A stretch of DNA of 59,052 nucleotides from Trichlorobacter thiogenes. GTDB taxonomy: Bacteria; Desulfobacterota; Desulfuromonadia; Geobacterales; Pseudopelobacteraceae. Both the position numbers and the translations under genes were made by a program. Below the pieces are notes generated by a model. The model ran no database searches, had not been told where the DNA came from, and was given only the letters and a program-made list of their open reading frames with translations. Where the stretch lies: positions 1 through 59,052 of the forward strand of contig NZ_FUWR01000019.1 in NCBI RefSeq assembly GCF_900167465.1, written 5' to 3'. This document shows, one piece after another, positions 25,960-34,684 of the stretch. How positions within the stretch are numbered: position 1 is the stretch's first letter; each line of letters begins with the position of its first letter.

Positions 25960-26874
25960 GTGCTAAACCATGTGCCTGGCTATATTGGAATTGATATCGG
26001 CGGAACAAACCTTCGGGGGGCGCTGGTACGAGCAAATGGCGAGATCCTTTCCCGTTTTCGTCTGAAGAGTGCTATCTCAAACGGAGCTGACTCTTTTCTG
26101 GAACGTCTGACAGAAGAAGTTGTCAAGCTTACGGAAGATGCGGCTGCTTACGGTCTGCAGGTGCAGGGTGTGGGGCTTGGCATACCTGGCCTGATCGGGA
26201 ATGATGGCACCATTCATTCGTCAGTTAATTTGCGTCCGCTTGAGGGGATGAATCTGTCCAGACTGTTTTCAAACCGTTTTCAGATACCGGTGGTTTCTGC
26301 AAACGATGCAAACCTGATTGCGCTGGGCGAGGTCTGGGCAGGTGCCGGCCAGGGGATGCAATCTGTGGCTGTGATAACCATAGGCACCGGCCTGGGTAGC
26401 GGACTGGTCCTTGATGGGAAACTGTGGACCGGTGCTGGTGGTTTTGCAGCGGAATTTGGCCACCTGACCGTTGAGCCGGAAGGGCTTCCCTGTCCCTGTG
26501 GTAATCGGGGTTGTCTGGAACAGTATGTCTCGGCAGCTGCCCTTTCCCGGTACGGTGGCGGACGCACACCTAAAGAGCTGGCTCTGTTGGCCCAGGCTGG
26601 AGAACCGGTTGCATGTGCTGCCTTTGATGCAATCGGTTACTGGTTGGGAACAGCGCTAGCCGGGCTGCTAAATGTCTTGAATATTGAAGGTGTTATTATT
26701 GGTGGTGGGGTTTCAGGTGGCTTTGATCTGTTTGCGCCAATGTTGCGTAAAACGATTCAGCAACGAGCTTTTTCTCAGATAGCGGAGCAGGTGCTCGTCT
26801 GTCAGGCAGCGTTGGGGGATGATGCCGGCCTGGTCGGCGGAGCATTGCTTGCTGCCGGTAAAAAGATTGGATAA
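25960..26874 (+). CDS. ROK-family sugar kinase (glucokinase-like)
   Basis: About 304 residues. GTG 25960 is chosen because AGGAG (25949-25953) lies 6 bases upstream; an ATG at 25954 would touch the site, and a TTG at 25930 has none. The ATP phosphate loop is GIDIGGTNLRGA (10-21); the catalytic region is ANDANLIALGE; the ROK signature and zinc site are CPCGNRGCLEQYVS with the preceding His of EFGHLTVE; adenosine contacts are in VIIGGGVSGG. The glucose-type E-x-G-H motif (EFGH) fits a glucokinase, but ROK kinases also act on other sugars. Single transcription unit, probably feeding glycogen/glucose metabolism together with the amylase downstream. Confidence 0.88.
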   Translation: MLNHVPGYIGIDIGGTNLRGALVRANGEILSRFRLKSAISNGADSFLERLTEEVVKLTEDAAAYGLQVQGVGLGIPGLIGNDGTIHSSVNLRPLEGMNLSRLFSNRFQIPVVSANDANLIALGEVWAGAGQGMQSVAVITIGTGLGSGLVLDGKLWTGAGGFAAEFGHLTVEPEGLPCPCGNRGCLEQYVSAAALSRYGGGRTPKELALLAQAGEPVACAAFDAIGYWLGTALAGLLNVLNIEGVIIGGGVSGGFDLFAPMLRKTIQQRAFSQIAEQVLVCQAALGDDAGLVGGALLAAGKKIG

Positions 26875-26894
26875 TCGATTTTTTGGATGGGGAG

Positions 26895-26922
26895 TTTACT
26901 TTCAGCTAAATGATGGTATTCT
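26895..26922 (+). promoter_or_regulatory. Possible promoter of the SLH lipoprotein operon
   Basis: TTTACT (26895-26900), 16-base spacer, TATTCT (26917-26922), about 58 bases upstream of the ATG. Weak match; position supports it. Confidence 0.35.
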
Positions 26923-26979
26923 GATAAACACGGTGTTTCGTCCGTAGCTGAAAATTATTGGTCAACTCGGAGGTTGTCT

Positions 26980-28188
26980 ATGAATCGGATCTGGTTGTTT
27001 TTGTTGCTGATTGTGGCTGTACTGGCAGGAGGATGTGCCAAGCAGGTCGCCCGCTGCACTGCACCGGAGGATAATCCTGCTCATCATTACCTGCGTGGCA
27101 TGGAGGCGCTTGAGTCTGGCAAGATTGATCTGGCTCAGGATAAATTTGATCGTGCGCTCTACTGTGAAGAGAATTTTTCAGCTGCCTACGGTGGTAAGGC
27201 GATTGTTGCTGCCTTAAAAGCAAAAGGAATGGCTGATGCCGGGTATCGCGGCATTGAAATAGCTCGCGCAGAAGAGTATCTGGAGAAAGCAAAAAAACTG
27301 GTTGAAACCGATAATGACCGTTTTGAATACCAGCTGGCTGTTTTACGGGTTGCCCCTGCAATAAAAGGGAAAGACTGGTTGGATCGTGCAGAATCCGCCT
27401 ACCGTGCTGCCCAGTCGCTGGAGAGGGTTGATGAACGACGTCTTGACTACTATCAGGGCAAAGAGGCTGCTGCTTACTTCATGGGACTGGCCTATCTTGA
27501 AGGCTATCAGTTTCGCAAGGCTGAGGACAAGTTCCGTGAAACTCTGGACAGCCGCAAAATGGGCAAGTGGAATGAACCAGCTGACAAGGCCTGGAAGAAG
27601 ACTTCCAAAATTGTACGTGCCATGGGCGGCATCACGGTAGGCGATGTGGGCAAAAAGATTGCGGTAAAAGACACAGTGTCACGGGGTGATCTGGCAGCCC
27701 TGCTGGTTGATGAGATGATGATTGATAAGCTGTTTGCTGGCCGGATTCCTGTTAAATCGCAGCTGGCTGCCATGAAAGCAGAGTTTGTGCCTGCCGATCT
27801 GCTTTCGCATCAATTCCGGGAAGAGGTTGATGTTATTATGAAGTGGAAAGTGCGCGGTCTTGAGCCTAAATTTGACCAGACCACCAAGGCCTATCTCTTT
27901 AAACCTGAAGACAAGGTACAGCGGGGGGAAATGGCGTTTATTCTGGAAGATGTCCTGATCAAGCTGACCGGTGACGAAAAGATTGCCACTGCCTACTTCG
28001 GTCAGGAACGGTCTCCTTTCCCGGATGTCAAGACCACCTCTCCTTACTATAATGCCGTCATGAACATGACCAGTCGCGGGATTATGGAAGGTGAGCTGTC
28101 TGGTGAGTTCCGCTTCAATGAACCGGTGGATGGAGCTGAGGCGATCCTTGCCATTCGTATGTTGCAACAAAAAATCAACATCTATTAA
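26980..28188 (+). CDS. TPR and SLH-domain lipoprotein
   Basis: A 402-residue envelope lipoprotein. ATG 26980 follows CGGAGG by 7 bases; the lipobox is LAGGCAK (Cys about 19). Residues 35-215 form TPR-like helices (HHYLRGMEALESGKIDLAQD; YFMGLAYLEGYQFRKAEDKF). The C-terminal half holds S-layer-homology-type segments (ISVGDVGKKI-like region; LFKPEDKVQRGEMAFILEDV; FPDVKTTSPYYNAVMNMTSR, GEFRFNEPVDGAEAILAIRM). In Geobacter, SLH lipoproteins tether to the cell wall or outer envelope. The next gene follows after 48 bases without a terminator, so the two probably work together. Confidence 0.78.
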   Translation: MNRIWLFLLLIVAVLAGGCAKQVARCTAPEDNPAHHYLRGMEALESGKIDLAQDKFDRALYCEENFSAAYGGKAIVAALKAKGMADAGYRGIEIARAEEYLEKAKKLVETDNDRFEYQLAVLRVAPAIKGKDWLDRAESAYRAAQSLERVDERRLDYYQGKEAAAYFMGLAYLEGYQFRKAEDKFRETLDSRKMGKWNEPADKAWKKTSKIVRAMGGITVGDVGKKIAVKDTVSRGDLAALLVDEMMIDKLFAGRIPVKSQLAAMKAEFVPADLLSHQFREEVDVIMKWKVRGLEPKFDQTTKAYLFKPEDKVQRGEMAFILEDVLIKLTGDEKIATAYFGQERSPFPDVKTTSPYYNAVMNMTSRGIMEGELSGEFRFNEPVDGAEAILAIRMLQQKINIY

Positions 28189-28236
28189 GTTTACCGCCTT
28201 TACATGGCACTAATCTGAGACAAGGAGGAAGGTTCA

Positions 28237-29145
28237 ATGAAAAAAAGTATCATACTGGCAGCAGTAGCCCTGATGGGATGTGCAGGACTGGCCCAGGCAG
28301 ATGAGGTGGATCTGAGGCATTACAAGATCGCCCGTGAGTACATCAAAAAAGAAAAGGTTACCGTAACCGTTACCGTTGAACAGGCGTTCAAGCAGGATGC
28401 CATTCTGGTGGTAGGGGAAGGCGTTCCCAAAAAAGGGACCACCGGTGGTCAAAAGCGGTTGACTGCCCTCCGGGCTGCAGAGGTATCTGCCCAGCGTGCC
28501 TTGGCAGAGCTGCTGAAAGGTGTCTCCATTACCGGTCAAACCACCGTGCGGGATGCAGAACTTGAGTCAGATGTGATCAAGTCATCAGTCAATGCCTTTA
28601 TCAAAGGCTTCCAGCCGGTGGTTAAGGATTGGAACGCAGAAGAAGAGACCGCTCTGGTTATTTTGAAGGTGGGGATGAACGGCCCACGCAGCTTTGGCGC
28701 CATGATGTATGAGAAGATCCTGACCGAGCCAAAGATCAAGCAGCAGATTGAGCAGCCTGCCTATGTACCTCCTACTGAACAGTTTACACCGCCTCCGGTT
28801 GCCCGGCCCTATGATGGTCTGATCATTGATGCCACCGCCTACACCTTCCGTCCGGCCCTTATTAACCGGATCTTTAACCCCAAGGGTGAGGTGCTGTATG
28901 ACCCGGCCAAGATCAGCCAGAAGGTGCTGGTTGAGCAAGGCTGCGGCGAGTACACCAACAGTGTTGACAAGGCCCGTGCTGCCCTGCGCAAGCGCGGCGT
29001 CAATAATCCTCTGGTGGTGGCAGCCTCCGGTACGGTCAGCCCTTCTGACCTGCAGGTTTCAGGTGATGTTGCCCTGCAGATCTTCAGCGCCAACCAGAAT
29101 AACGGCTTTATGGCTGATGCGCGGGTTGCCTTTGTGCTGAAGTAA
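28237..29145 (+). CDS. LPP20-family secreted protein
   Basis: A 302-residue exported protein with signal peptide cut near LAQADEV. The first half is an LPP20-type domain: ILVVGEGVPKKG, then KRLTALRAAEVSAQRALAEL (the characteristic Ala-rich helix), SVNAFIKGFQPVVKDWNAEE and TALVILKVGMNG. A proline-rich linker leads to a second alpha/beta part (DGLIIDATAYTFRPALINRI...VNNPLVVAASGTV). LPP20 domains are related to the FlgT N-terminal module, also seen in the operon at 12557-15963. AAGGAGGAAGG precedes the ATG. It is followed by a clear terminator. Function in the envelope is unknown. Confidence 0.78.
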   Translation: MKKSIILAAVALMGCAGLAQADEVDLRHYKIAREYIKKEKVTVTVTVEQAFKQDAILVVGEGVPKKGTTGGQKRLTALRAAEVSAQRALAELLKGVSITGQTTVRDAELESDVIKSSVNAFIKGFQPVVKDWNAEEETALVILKVGMNGPRSFGAMMYEKILTEPKIKQQIEQPAYVPPTEQFTPPPVARPYDGLIIDATAYTFRPALINRIFNPKGEVLYDPAKISQKVLVEQGCGEYTNSVDKARAALRKRGVNNPLVVAASGTVSPSDLQVSGDVALQIFSANQNNGFMADARVAFVLK

Positions 29146-29172
29146 CAGGCTGTTTTCCCAAGCATGTGAACT

Positions 29173-29206
29173 AAAGCCCCGTAACAGAATGTTGCGGGGC
29201 TTTTTT
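29173..29206 (+). terminator. Intrinsic terminator after the LPP20 gene
   Basis: AAAGCCCCG / CGGGGCTTT stem followed by T6; separates the envelope pair from the ECF sigma operon. Confidence 0.88.
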
Positions 29207-29231
29207 GTAGGGAACTTTTTTACAAGGGGAG

Positions 29232-29843
29232 ATGTCATATCCTGTGAGTGCATCTGTGCTGGACACTGCCGATGAGTTAGGCCTACTGGCTGCCTGCCGC
29301 AAAGGTGATACCGCTGCCTTTGAACAGCTGGTGCTGCGCTATCAGCGTGGCCTGTATAATGTCGCTTTCAGGATCAGCAGTAATGAGGCTGATGCAGCAG
29401 ATATTGTTCAGGAAACCTTTCTGGCTGCCTGGCGTAAGATCAAAGAGTTCCGTGGAGAAGCCAAACTTTCCACCTGGTTAACCAGCATTGCCGTTAATCA
29501 GGCCCGGACCCGTTGGCAGCAGAACCGGCAGAAGCAGGGCCGTGAGGAGTCGCTTGACTCTTCTGATGAAACGGGGCAGGGGAGGCCGCTGCAGGTCGCT
29601 TCTGATCAGCCGTCTGCTATGGAACAATTGGAACGCTCTCAGTTGAGAGAGCTACTGGAACGTTGTATCAAGGCTCTGGATCAGGGGTTTCGAGAAGTGC
29701 TGGTGTTACGTGATATGCGGGAGATGCCCTATGACGAAGTGGGGCAGGCGCTGGGATTGCGGGAGGGAACCGTGAAGTCCCGTCTGTTTCGGGCCCGTGA
29801 GTCGGTCAGGGACTGTGTAACCAAAGGTATGGCACAACCATGA
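29232..29843 (+). CDS. ECF-type RNA polymerase sigma factor
   Basis: A 203-residue group 4 sigma factor. Region 2: FEQLVLRYQRGLYNVAFRIS then DADIVQETFLAAWRKI (core binding and -10 recognition), STWLTSIAVNQARTRWQ; a linker of about 45 residues; region 4: FREVLVLRDMREMPYDEVGQ, LGLREGTVKSRLFRARESVR. The ATG is only one base after AAGGGGAG, so GTG 29244 could be the true start. It overlaps the anti-sigma gene by 4 bases (ATGA), so their synthesis is coupled. The sigma-70-like region 4 HTH and zinc-finger partner are typical of RpoE-like envelope-stress systems. Confidence 0.9.
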   Translation: MSYPVSASVLDTADELGLLAACRKGDTAAFEQLVLRYQRGLYNVAFRISSNEADAADIVQETFLAAWRKIKEFRGEAKLSTWLTSIAVNQARTRWQQNRQKQGREESLDSSDETGQGRPLQVASDQPSAMEQLERSQLRELLERCIKALDQGFREVLVLRDMREMPYDEVGQALGLREGTVKSRLFRARESVRDCVTKGMAQP

Positions 29844-30835
29844 AGAGTCATCAAGAGATACGCAGTATGCTTCCAGCCATGGCTGGAGGCGATCTGTCAA
29901 AAACAGACCAGACACTGCTTGAACAGCATCTGGCTGAATGCCCGGCCTGCCGCAGCGAACTGTCACAATTTCATGCAGTGGTGGCTGCGGTGCGCAGTAC
30001 GCCTGAGCTGGAGCCACCTCCCTGGCTGGCAACCCGCATTATGGCACGAGTTAAGGAAGAGCAGGAATCCCGCAGGAGCTGGTTTGCCCGTCTGTTCCGG
30101 CCGCTGCAGATCAAGCTGCCTCTTGAAGCCTTGGCTCTGGTGATGATCTGTGCCACGACCTGGTATGTCATGCAGGATGTGAATCGTTCTCAACAGCGGC
30201 CTTCGGTTCCACCGGCAGCCGAGGCACCTGCTGCTGCCCCTGCCAGAGAGGCTGACAGGGTGTCTGATGCCCAGGCCCCCCGTGTAACTGTTCCGGTTAC
30301 TCCTCCTTCCGTAACGGTAGCCCCAAAGGCGGAATCCCCACCATCTGCTGCTCCGCTAAGGCCGGAGGCTCAGAGGGCACAAGCTGCTCCGGCCTTTGCA
30401 CCGCCATCACAGAAAGTGCCAGAACATATCGAGCAAATGGAACGGTCCAAGTCAGCTTCCGAGTCCGTACCTGCCCCTTCAGCTGCCGGTCGTGAACAAC
30501 GTGCCGGTAGTCCGTCACCCATGGCAGATCATGTCATGGCTACTAAACGTAAGGCAGAAAGCAGCAACAGTGGTCTTGGTGTAACAGGCATGCAAACCCA
30601 GCGTCTACGTCTGGTGGTTGAGGACCGCGCCACGGTTTCAGATGCTCTTGAAATTATTGTGAAGCGTCTGGGTGGGACGATTCTGGAGAGCCGTACTGGC
30701 AGTGCCAAGGTACGGATGCAGGCGGACCGTCTGCCAGATCTGGTGGATCAGCTTGCACGGTTGGGGCGGATAACAGAACGCCCTGTCGTGGATAATGCAG
30801 GTGATAAAGTGACGGAATTGTTGATAATCTGGTAG
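29840..30835 (+). CDS. Membrane anti-sigma factor with zinc-finger domain
   Basis: A 331-residue protein. The N-terminal zf-HC2 anti-sigma domain has the H-x3-C-x2-C motif (EQHLAECPACRSEL, residues 28-41). A single membrane helix (LEALALVMICATTWYVM) lies near residues 95-115. The periplasmic part is a long Pro/Ala-rich linker followed by a C-terminal domain (LRLVVEDRATVSDALEIIVK...GTILESRTGSAKVRMQADRL) that looks like a small ferredoxin-like/DUF4349-type sensing fold. It would hold the ECF sigma at the membrane until an envelope signal releases it. No protease site is recognisable. Confidence 0.85.
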   Translation: MKSHQEIRSMLPAMAGGDLSKTDQTLLEQHLAECPACRSELSQFHAVVAAVRSTPELEPPPWLATRIMARVKEEQESRRSWFARLFRPLQIKLPLEALALVMICATTWYVMQDVNRSQQRPSVPPAAEAPAAAPAREADRVSDAQAPRVTVPVTPPSVTVAPKAESPPSAAPLRPEAQRAQAAPAFAPPSQKVPEHIEQMERSKSASESVPAPSAAGREQRAGSPSPMADHVMATKRKAESSNSGLGVTGMQTQRLRLVVEDRATVSDALEIIVKRLGGTILESRTGSAKVRMQADRLPDLVDQLARLGRITERPVVDNAGDKVTELLIIW

Positions 30836-30939
30836 GTTTAAAAAATAAATGATTTTTTGGGGAACTTTTCCCCCACTCCTCCTGTCTAACAGTGCAAAGG
30901 CTTAATCCAAAAGCCAATCACCCACAACGGGAGGAAGTC

Positions 30940-31767
30940 ATGAAAACTATCGTAACAGTTATTTTGGGCATCATGATCAGCGCAGCTCAGGTATGGGCTG
31001 GCAGCATCGGCGACAGTGTCGAAGTCAGGGTCCTGTCAGAATCAGGTTCAGAACTGCCGTTTTATCCGGTCTCTGCACGCTATCCATCAAAAAAGGTGTA
31101 TGCCGAGGCGATCAAGGGGGATCATTATAAGATTGTGGTCCGCAATAAATTGAACCGTCGGGTAGGGGTGGTGATTGCGGTTGATGGCCGCAATATTGTC
31201 TCAGGCCAGAAGTCATGGCTCAAAAACAGTGAGCGTATGTACATCCTTGAACCGTATGAGCGTTATGAATATGCTGGCTGGCGTAGCGGACAGGACCGGA
31301 TTAACCGTTTTTACTTTACCGAGGTGCCGGATTCCTATGCCGCATCCTTTGGTGACCAGAGTGCCATGGGGGTAATTGCGGTGGCGGTCTATCCTGAAGT
31401 GCAGCGTTATGAACCACCAGTACAGTATCGCAACCAGCTTTCCGGCTCAGCACCTGCACCGGCAGCAGAAGCACCGGCTCCTTCAGCAGCATCTGAGCGT
31501 AAAAGATCTGCTGCAGCTCCGTCAGCAAAATCTGAGGCGATGGACCGGTCTGCCGGTACCGGTTATGGCAGAAGCGAGTACTCACCATCCCAGATCGTAG
31601 CCTTTGAACCTGAGCGCCGCTCTGTGGAAAATATGTACATCAAGTACGAATGGCGCAGAACACTCTGTAAAATGCGGATTGTCAGCTGTGGTCACCCGTA
31701 CCCCAGAAATAACAACCGGCTGTGGGATAATGGTGGCTATGCACCGCCACCTCCGGGCAGGGAATAG
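30940..31767 (+). CDS. Secreted protein of the ECF sigma operon, unrecognised
   Basis: A 275-residue exported protein starting at ATG 30940 (GGGAGGAAG upstream); signal peptide ends at QVWAGS. Residues 20-150 form a predicted beta-sandwich (VEVRVLSESGSELPFYPVSA, YKIVVRNKLNRRVGVVIAVD, RMYILEPYERYEYAGWR). A Pro/Ala/Ser-rich linker and a short C-terminal domain with two Cys (RRTLCKMRIVSCGHP) follow. It lies about 100 bases after the anti-sigma gene with no terminator between, and has its own terminator. A plausible output or signal sensor of the sigma system; not assigned to a known family. Confidence 0.6.
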   Translation: MKTIVTVILGIMISAAQVWAGSIGDSVEVRVLSESGSELPFYPVSARYPSKKVYAEAIKGDHYKIVVRNKLNRRVGVVIAVDGRNIVSGQKSWLKNSERMYILEPYERYEYAGWRSGQDRINRFYFTEVPDSYAASFGDQSAMGVIAVAVYPEVQRYEPPVQYRNQLSGSAPAPAAEAPAPSAASERKRSAAAPSAKSEAMDRSAGTGYGRSEYSPSQIVAFEPERRSVENMYIKYEWRRTLCKMRIVSCGHPYPRNNNRLWDNGGYAPPPPGRE

Positions 31768-31792
31768 GTACAGAAATCAGCGTTGTAAGCAA

Positions 31793-31832
31793 ACGGGGAT
31801 GCTCACCAAATGGGCATCCCCGTACTGTTTTG
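31793..31832 (+). terminator. Intrinsic terminator after the secreted protein
   Basis: ACGGGGATGC / GCATCCCCGT stem with an 11-base loop, followed by ACTGTTTTGG. Ends the ECF operon before the amylase. Confidence 0.8.
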
Positions 31833-31916
31833 GTAGGGCTGATTGCAGGTGCCGGGATCTGTGGTATAGCAACAGGAGGATGTTCGTTGCATAACCTCAG
31901 CAGTTGGGAGAATCCT

Positions 31917-33398
31917 ATGTCAGATCTGAACGGTGTCATGATGCAGTATTTCCACTGGTACATTCCTGCTGACGGTAGCCTCTGGACGCAATTGGCGGAT
32001 ACATCAGAAGAGTTGGCACAAGCAGGGATTACCGCCCTCTGGCTGCCGCCAGCCTACAAGGGGATCGGTGGCGCTGCTGATGTCGGCTATGGTGTGTATG
32101 ATATGTACGACCTGGGTGAGTTTGACCAGAAAGGGTCGGTACCTACCAAATACGGCACCAAAGAACAGTATCTGCAGGCTGTGCAACAACTCCGTAAGGC
32201 AGGTGTCCAAGTCTATGCAGATACGGTACTGAATCATCGTATGGGGGCTGATCAGGCCGAGTCCTGTCGGGCTACCCCCTATCGGCGGGGTGATCGACTG
32301 CATCCCAAAGGCGACTTGCGGGAGATACTGGCCTATACCGGGTTCAGTTTTCCCGGACGGGCTGGCGTACATTCATCATTCCAATGGCACTGGCAGCATT
32401 TTGATGCCGTTGATTATGATCATTCAAATCCCGGTGAGTGGGACACGGTCTATCTGCTGGAAGGCAAGAGCTTTGATGATGAGGTCTCGCAGGAGTTTGG
32501 CAATTTTGCCTATCTGATGGGGTGTGACCTGGACTGTCAGCATCCTGAAGTACGTGAGGAACTGGCTCGTTGGGGCCGCTGGTATCTGGACAACACCGGC
32601 GTGGATGGTTTCAGGCTGGACGCGATCAAGCATATTGCCGCCTGGTTCTTTCCGGAATGGCTTGATGCACTGGAAAAACATGCCGGTAAAGATCTGTTTG
32701 TGGTGGGAGAATACTGGGTTAACAGCCTCTCAACCCTGCTTTGGTATATCGATGATGTGGGCGGAAGGATGGCGGTATTTGATGTGCCGTTGCATTACAA
32801 CTTTCACCGGGCAGGTCTGGCCGGTGGCGAGTATGACCTGCGCCGGATCCTTGATGGCAGTGTGATGCAGGCCCGCCCGACCCATGCTGTCACCTTTGTT
32901 GAAAATCATGACTCCCAGCCGCTTCAGGCCTTGGAATCGGTGGTGGAACCTTGGTTCAAGCCACTGGCCTATGCTTTGATCCTATTGCGCAGCGAAGGAT
33001 ATCCTTGTCTGTTTTATGCTGACTATTATGGTGCAGAATATGATGACAAAGGCAAGGATGGCAACCGGTATCATTGTGTGATGCCGTCCCATCGCTTTTT
33101 ACTGGATTGTTTTCTGGATGCCCGTAAAAGGTATGCCTACGGGCCACAGTACGATTATTTTGACCATCCTGCGGTGATCGGTTGGACCAGGCTGGGAGAT
33201 GATGAACACCCCGGCGGCATGGCGGTATTGATGAGTAACGGTGGTGATGGCTTCAAATGGATGGAGGTGGGGCAGCCAGACACAGTCTACCATGATATCA
33301 CCGGTCATCAAACTGAGGTCGTAACCACCAATGAGCATGGCTGGGGTGAATTTCGTTGCAAGGGGGGCTCTGTATCGGTCTGGGTGAGGGATGCGTAA
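31917..33398 (+). CDS. Cytoplasmic alpha-amylase (GH13)
   Basis: A 493-residue alpha-amylase hydrolysing internal alpha-1,4 bonds of glycogen or starch. ATG 31917 follows TTGGGAG by 6 bases; the product has no signal peptide, so it acts on intracellular glycogen. GH13 motifs: YADTVLNHRMGAD (region I), GFRLDAIKHI near residue 230 (nucleophile Asp), FVVGEYW near 262 (acid Glu) and FVENHDSQ near 329 (transition-state Asp). The start GVMMQYFHWYIPADG and the conserved ALWLPPAYKG match the AmyS/GH13_5 group. C-terminal domain ends in FRCKGGSVSVWV. Single-gene unit between two hairpins. Confidence 0.94.
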   Translation: MSDLNGVMMQYFHWYIPADGSLWTQLADTSEELAQAGITALWLPPAYKGIGGAADVGYGVYDMYDLGEFDQKGSVPTKYGTKEQYLQAVQQLRKAGVQVYADTVLNHRMGADQAESCRATPYRRGDRLHPKGDLREILAYTGFSFPGRAGVHSSFQWHWQHFDAVDYDHSNPGEWDTVYLLEGKSFDDEVSQEFGNFAYLMGCDLDCQHPEVREELARWGRWYLDNTGVDGFRLDAIKHIAAWFFPEWLDALEKHAGKDLFVVGEYWVNSLSTLLWYIDDVGGRMAVFDVPLHYNFHRAGLAGGEYDLRRILDGSVMQARPTHAVTFVENHDSQPLQALESVVEPWFKPLAYALILLRSEGYPCLFYADYYGAEYDDKGKDGNRYHCVMPSHRFLLDCFLDARKRYAYGPQYDYFDHPAVIGWTRLGDDEHPGGMAVLMSNGGDGFKWMEVGQPDTVYHDITGHQTEVVTTNEHGWGEFRCKGGSVSVWVRDA

Positions 33399-33428
33399 GC
33401 GAATCTCAGGAATAGTCAGCTGAAATAA

Positions 33429-33464
33429 CTGAAGCCCTGCTCAGAGAGTAGAGCAGGGCTTCAG
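33429..33464. terminator. Bidirectional terminator between amylase and the GGDEF gene
   Basis: A perfect 14-bp stem CTGAAGCCCTGCTC / GAGCAGGGCTTCAG with an 8-base loop between convergent genes. T-tracts are short on both sides. Confidence 0.65.
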
Positions 33465-33491
33465 AACGTTGATCATGTCTGCAGCTTGTAA

Positions 33492-34205
33492 TCAGGCAGC
33501 AACAATGGCCCGATTTCTGCCCCCCAGTTTTGCCTGGAACAAGGCTTGGTCTGCCCGTGAGATCGCCTCGAAAATATTTTGCTCTGGCTTGTACTCACAT
33601 ACCCCCAGGCTGATGGTAAGCTGAATGCCGGGACGATTGACCTTGAATTCAGTCATGGCTACTGATTCACGGATCTTGTTGGCAACGGCCAGGGCGCCAT
33701 CAAGCTGGGTCTCAGGCAACAGCACCAGGAATTCTTCACCTCCCCAGCGGGAACAGATATCTTCATTGCGCAGACAGCCGCGCAGTACCCTGGAAACTTC
33801 CACCAGTACATCATCACCCGTGTTGAATCCATGGGTGTCGTTAACTTTTTTAAAGTAATCAAGGTCAGCCATGATGATTGAGGCAAAACGCTGGTGCCTG
33901 CTTGCTCTGCTGAATTCCTGTTCGATCATTTCCATGATCGCTCGACGGTTGGCAAGTCCGGTCATCGGGTCAATTCGAGTTGCAAGATCCAGAGAGCGGT
34001 TCATGTTTGCCAGCTGGGTCTGCAGATACGCTTTCTCTTTGATCATTCGTTCCGAGCGTTGGGCCAGGGTGCGATACAACTCATGCAGTTGCTGGAACTC
34101 AGGCAAAAGGGGATTGTCCTTAAAACGATTATCGGCCATAAGTTGTTGAAATCGATCTGACTCAAGCGCTTCAAGGCTGTCGATAAGATCACGGTCTGTA
34201 GCCAT
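33492..34205 (-). CDS. Diguanylate cyclase (GGDEF domain)
   Basis: A 237-residue soluble protein making cyclic di-GMP. An N-terminal helical segment (about 1-70, coiled coil around ELYRTLAQRSERMIKEKAYL) precedes a complete GGDEF domain: DPMTGLANRRAIMEMIEQEF, FASIIMADLDYFKKVND, RWGGEEFLVLLPET. The catalytic motif is GGEEF (near 152), and the product-inhibition I-site RNED lies five residues upstream, so the enzyme is probably active and feedback controlled. It has a leaderless-like short upstream region with its own promoter. No sensory domain is recognised in the N-terminus. Confidence 0.94.
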   Translation of the reverse strand: MATDRDLIDSLEALESDRFQQLMADNRFKDNPLLPEFQQLHELYRTLAQRSERMIKEKAYLQTQLANMNRSLDLATRIDPMTGLANRRAIMEMIEQEFSRASRHQRFASIIMADLDYFKKVNDTHGFNTGDDVLVEVSRVLRGCLRNEDICSRWGGEEFLVLLPETQLDGALAVANKIRESVAMTEFKVNRPGIQLTISLGVCEYKPEQNIFEAISRADQALFQAKLGGRNRAIVAA

Positions 34206-34253
34206 ACGGTGAAACTCCTTTGATGCTCTGAGTGAAAAACACTATACTAAAAC

Positions 34254-34281
34254 ATTGTAGCGTTATTCCTGAATAATTCAA
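34254..34281 (-). promoter_or_regulatory. Possible promoter of the GGDEF gene
   Basis: Minus strand TTGAAT (34276-34281), 16-base spacer, TACAAT (34254-34259), about 50 bases before the ATG. Confidence 0.5.
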
Positions 34282-34327
34282 TGACAAGTCATCTGTTTAC
34301 TGTCTTGATAGGCAAAGGATGTGGAGT

Positions 34328-34684
34328 ATGGTGAACGTTGGCGATCTGTTGGCCGGTATTCCTGATGCATCAGGAGGCGAATTGTTTGAGACACTCTCTG
34401 CTAGTGGCGGGGTACGGGTTGAGAGGATTATTACACAGGGACAGGCCACTGCAGCGGGTGAGTGGTATGATCAAGCCTGGCATGAATGGGTGCTGCTGGT
34501 GAAGGGAGAGGCATTGTTGATGATTGAAGGCGAACTGGAGCCGCATCGACTGTTGCCTGGCCAGTGGATGCTATTGCCAGCCCATTGCCGTCATCGAGTG
34601 GAGTGGACGCTTCCTGGGCAGAACACGATCTGGCTGGCCTTGCACTGGCCTGAACATAACCGCAATGAAGAAGGAGGCAGGTGA
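34328..34684 (+). CDS. Cupin-domain protein
   Basis: About 118 residues forming a single small beta-barrel. Cupin strands are EWVLLVKGEALLMIEGE, then LLPGQWMLLPAHCRHRVEWT; the metal-binding pattern H...H (WHEWVLL; AHCRHRVEW) is partly kept. Single-domain cupins of this type often follow the IPDASGGELFETL start and bind metal or small ligands; the substrate is unknown. Start is uncertain between ATG 34319, ATG 34328 and GTG 34331; GGAG at 34323-34326 favours the later ones. It overlaps the next cupin gene's region and is probably co-translated. Confidence 0.75.
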   Translation: MVNVGDLLAGIPDASGGELFETLSASGGVRVERIITQGQATAAGEWYDQAWHEWVLLVKGEALLMIEGELEPHRLLPGQWMLLPAHCRHRVEWTLPGQNTIWLALHWPEHNRNEEGGR

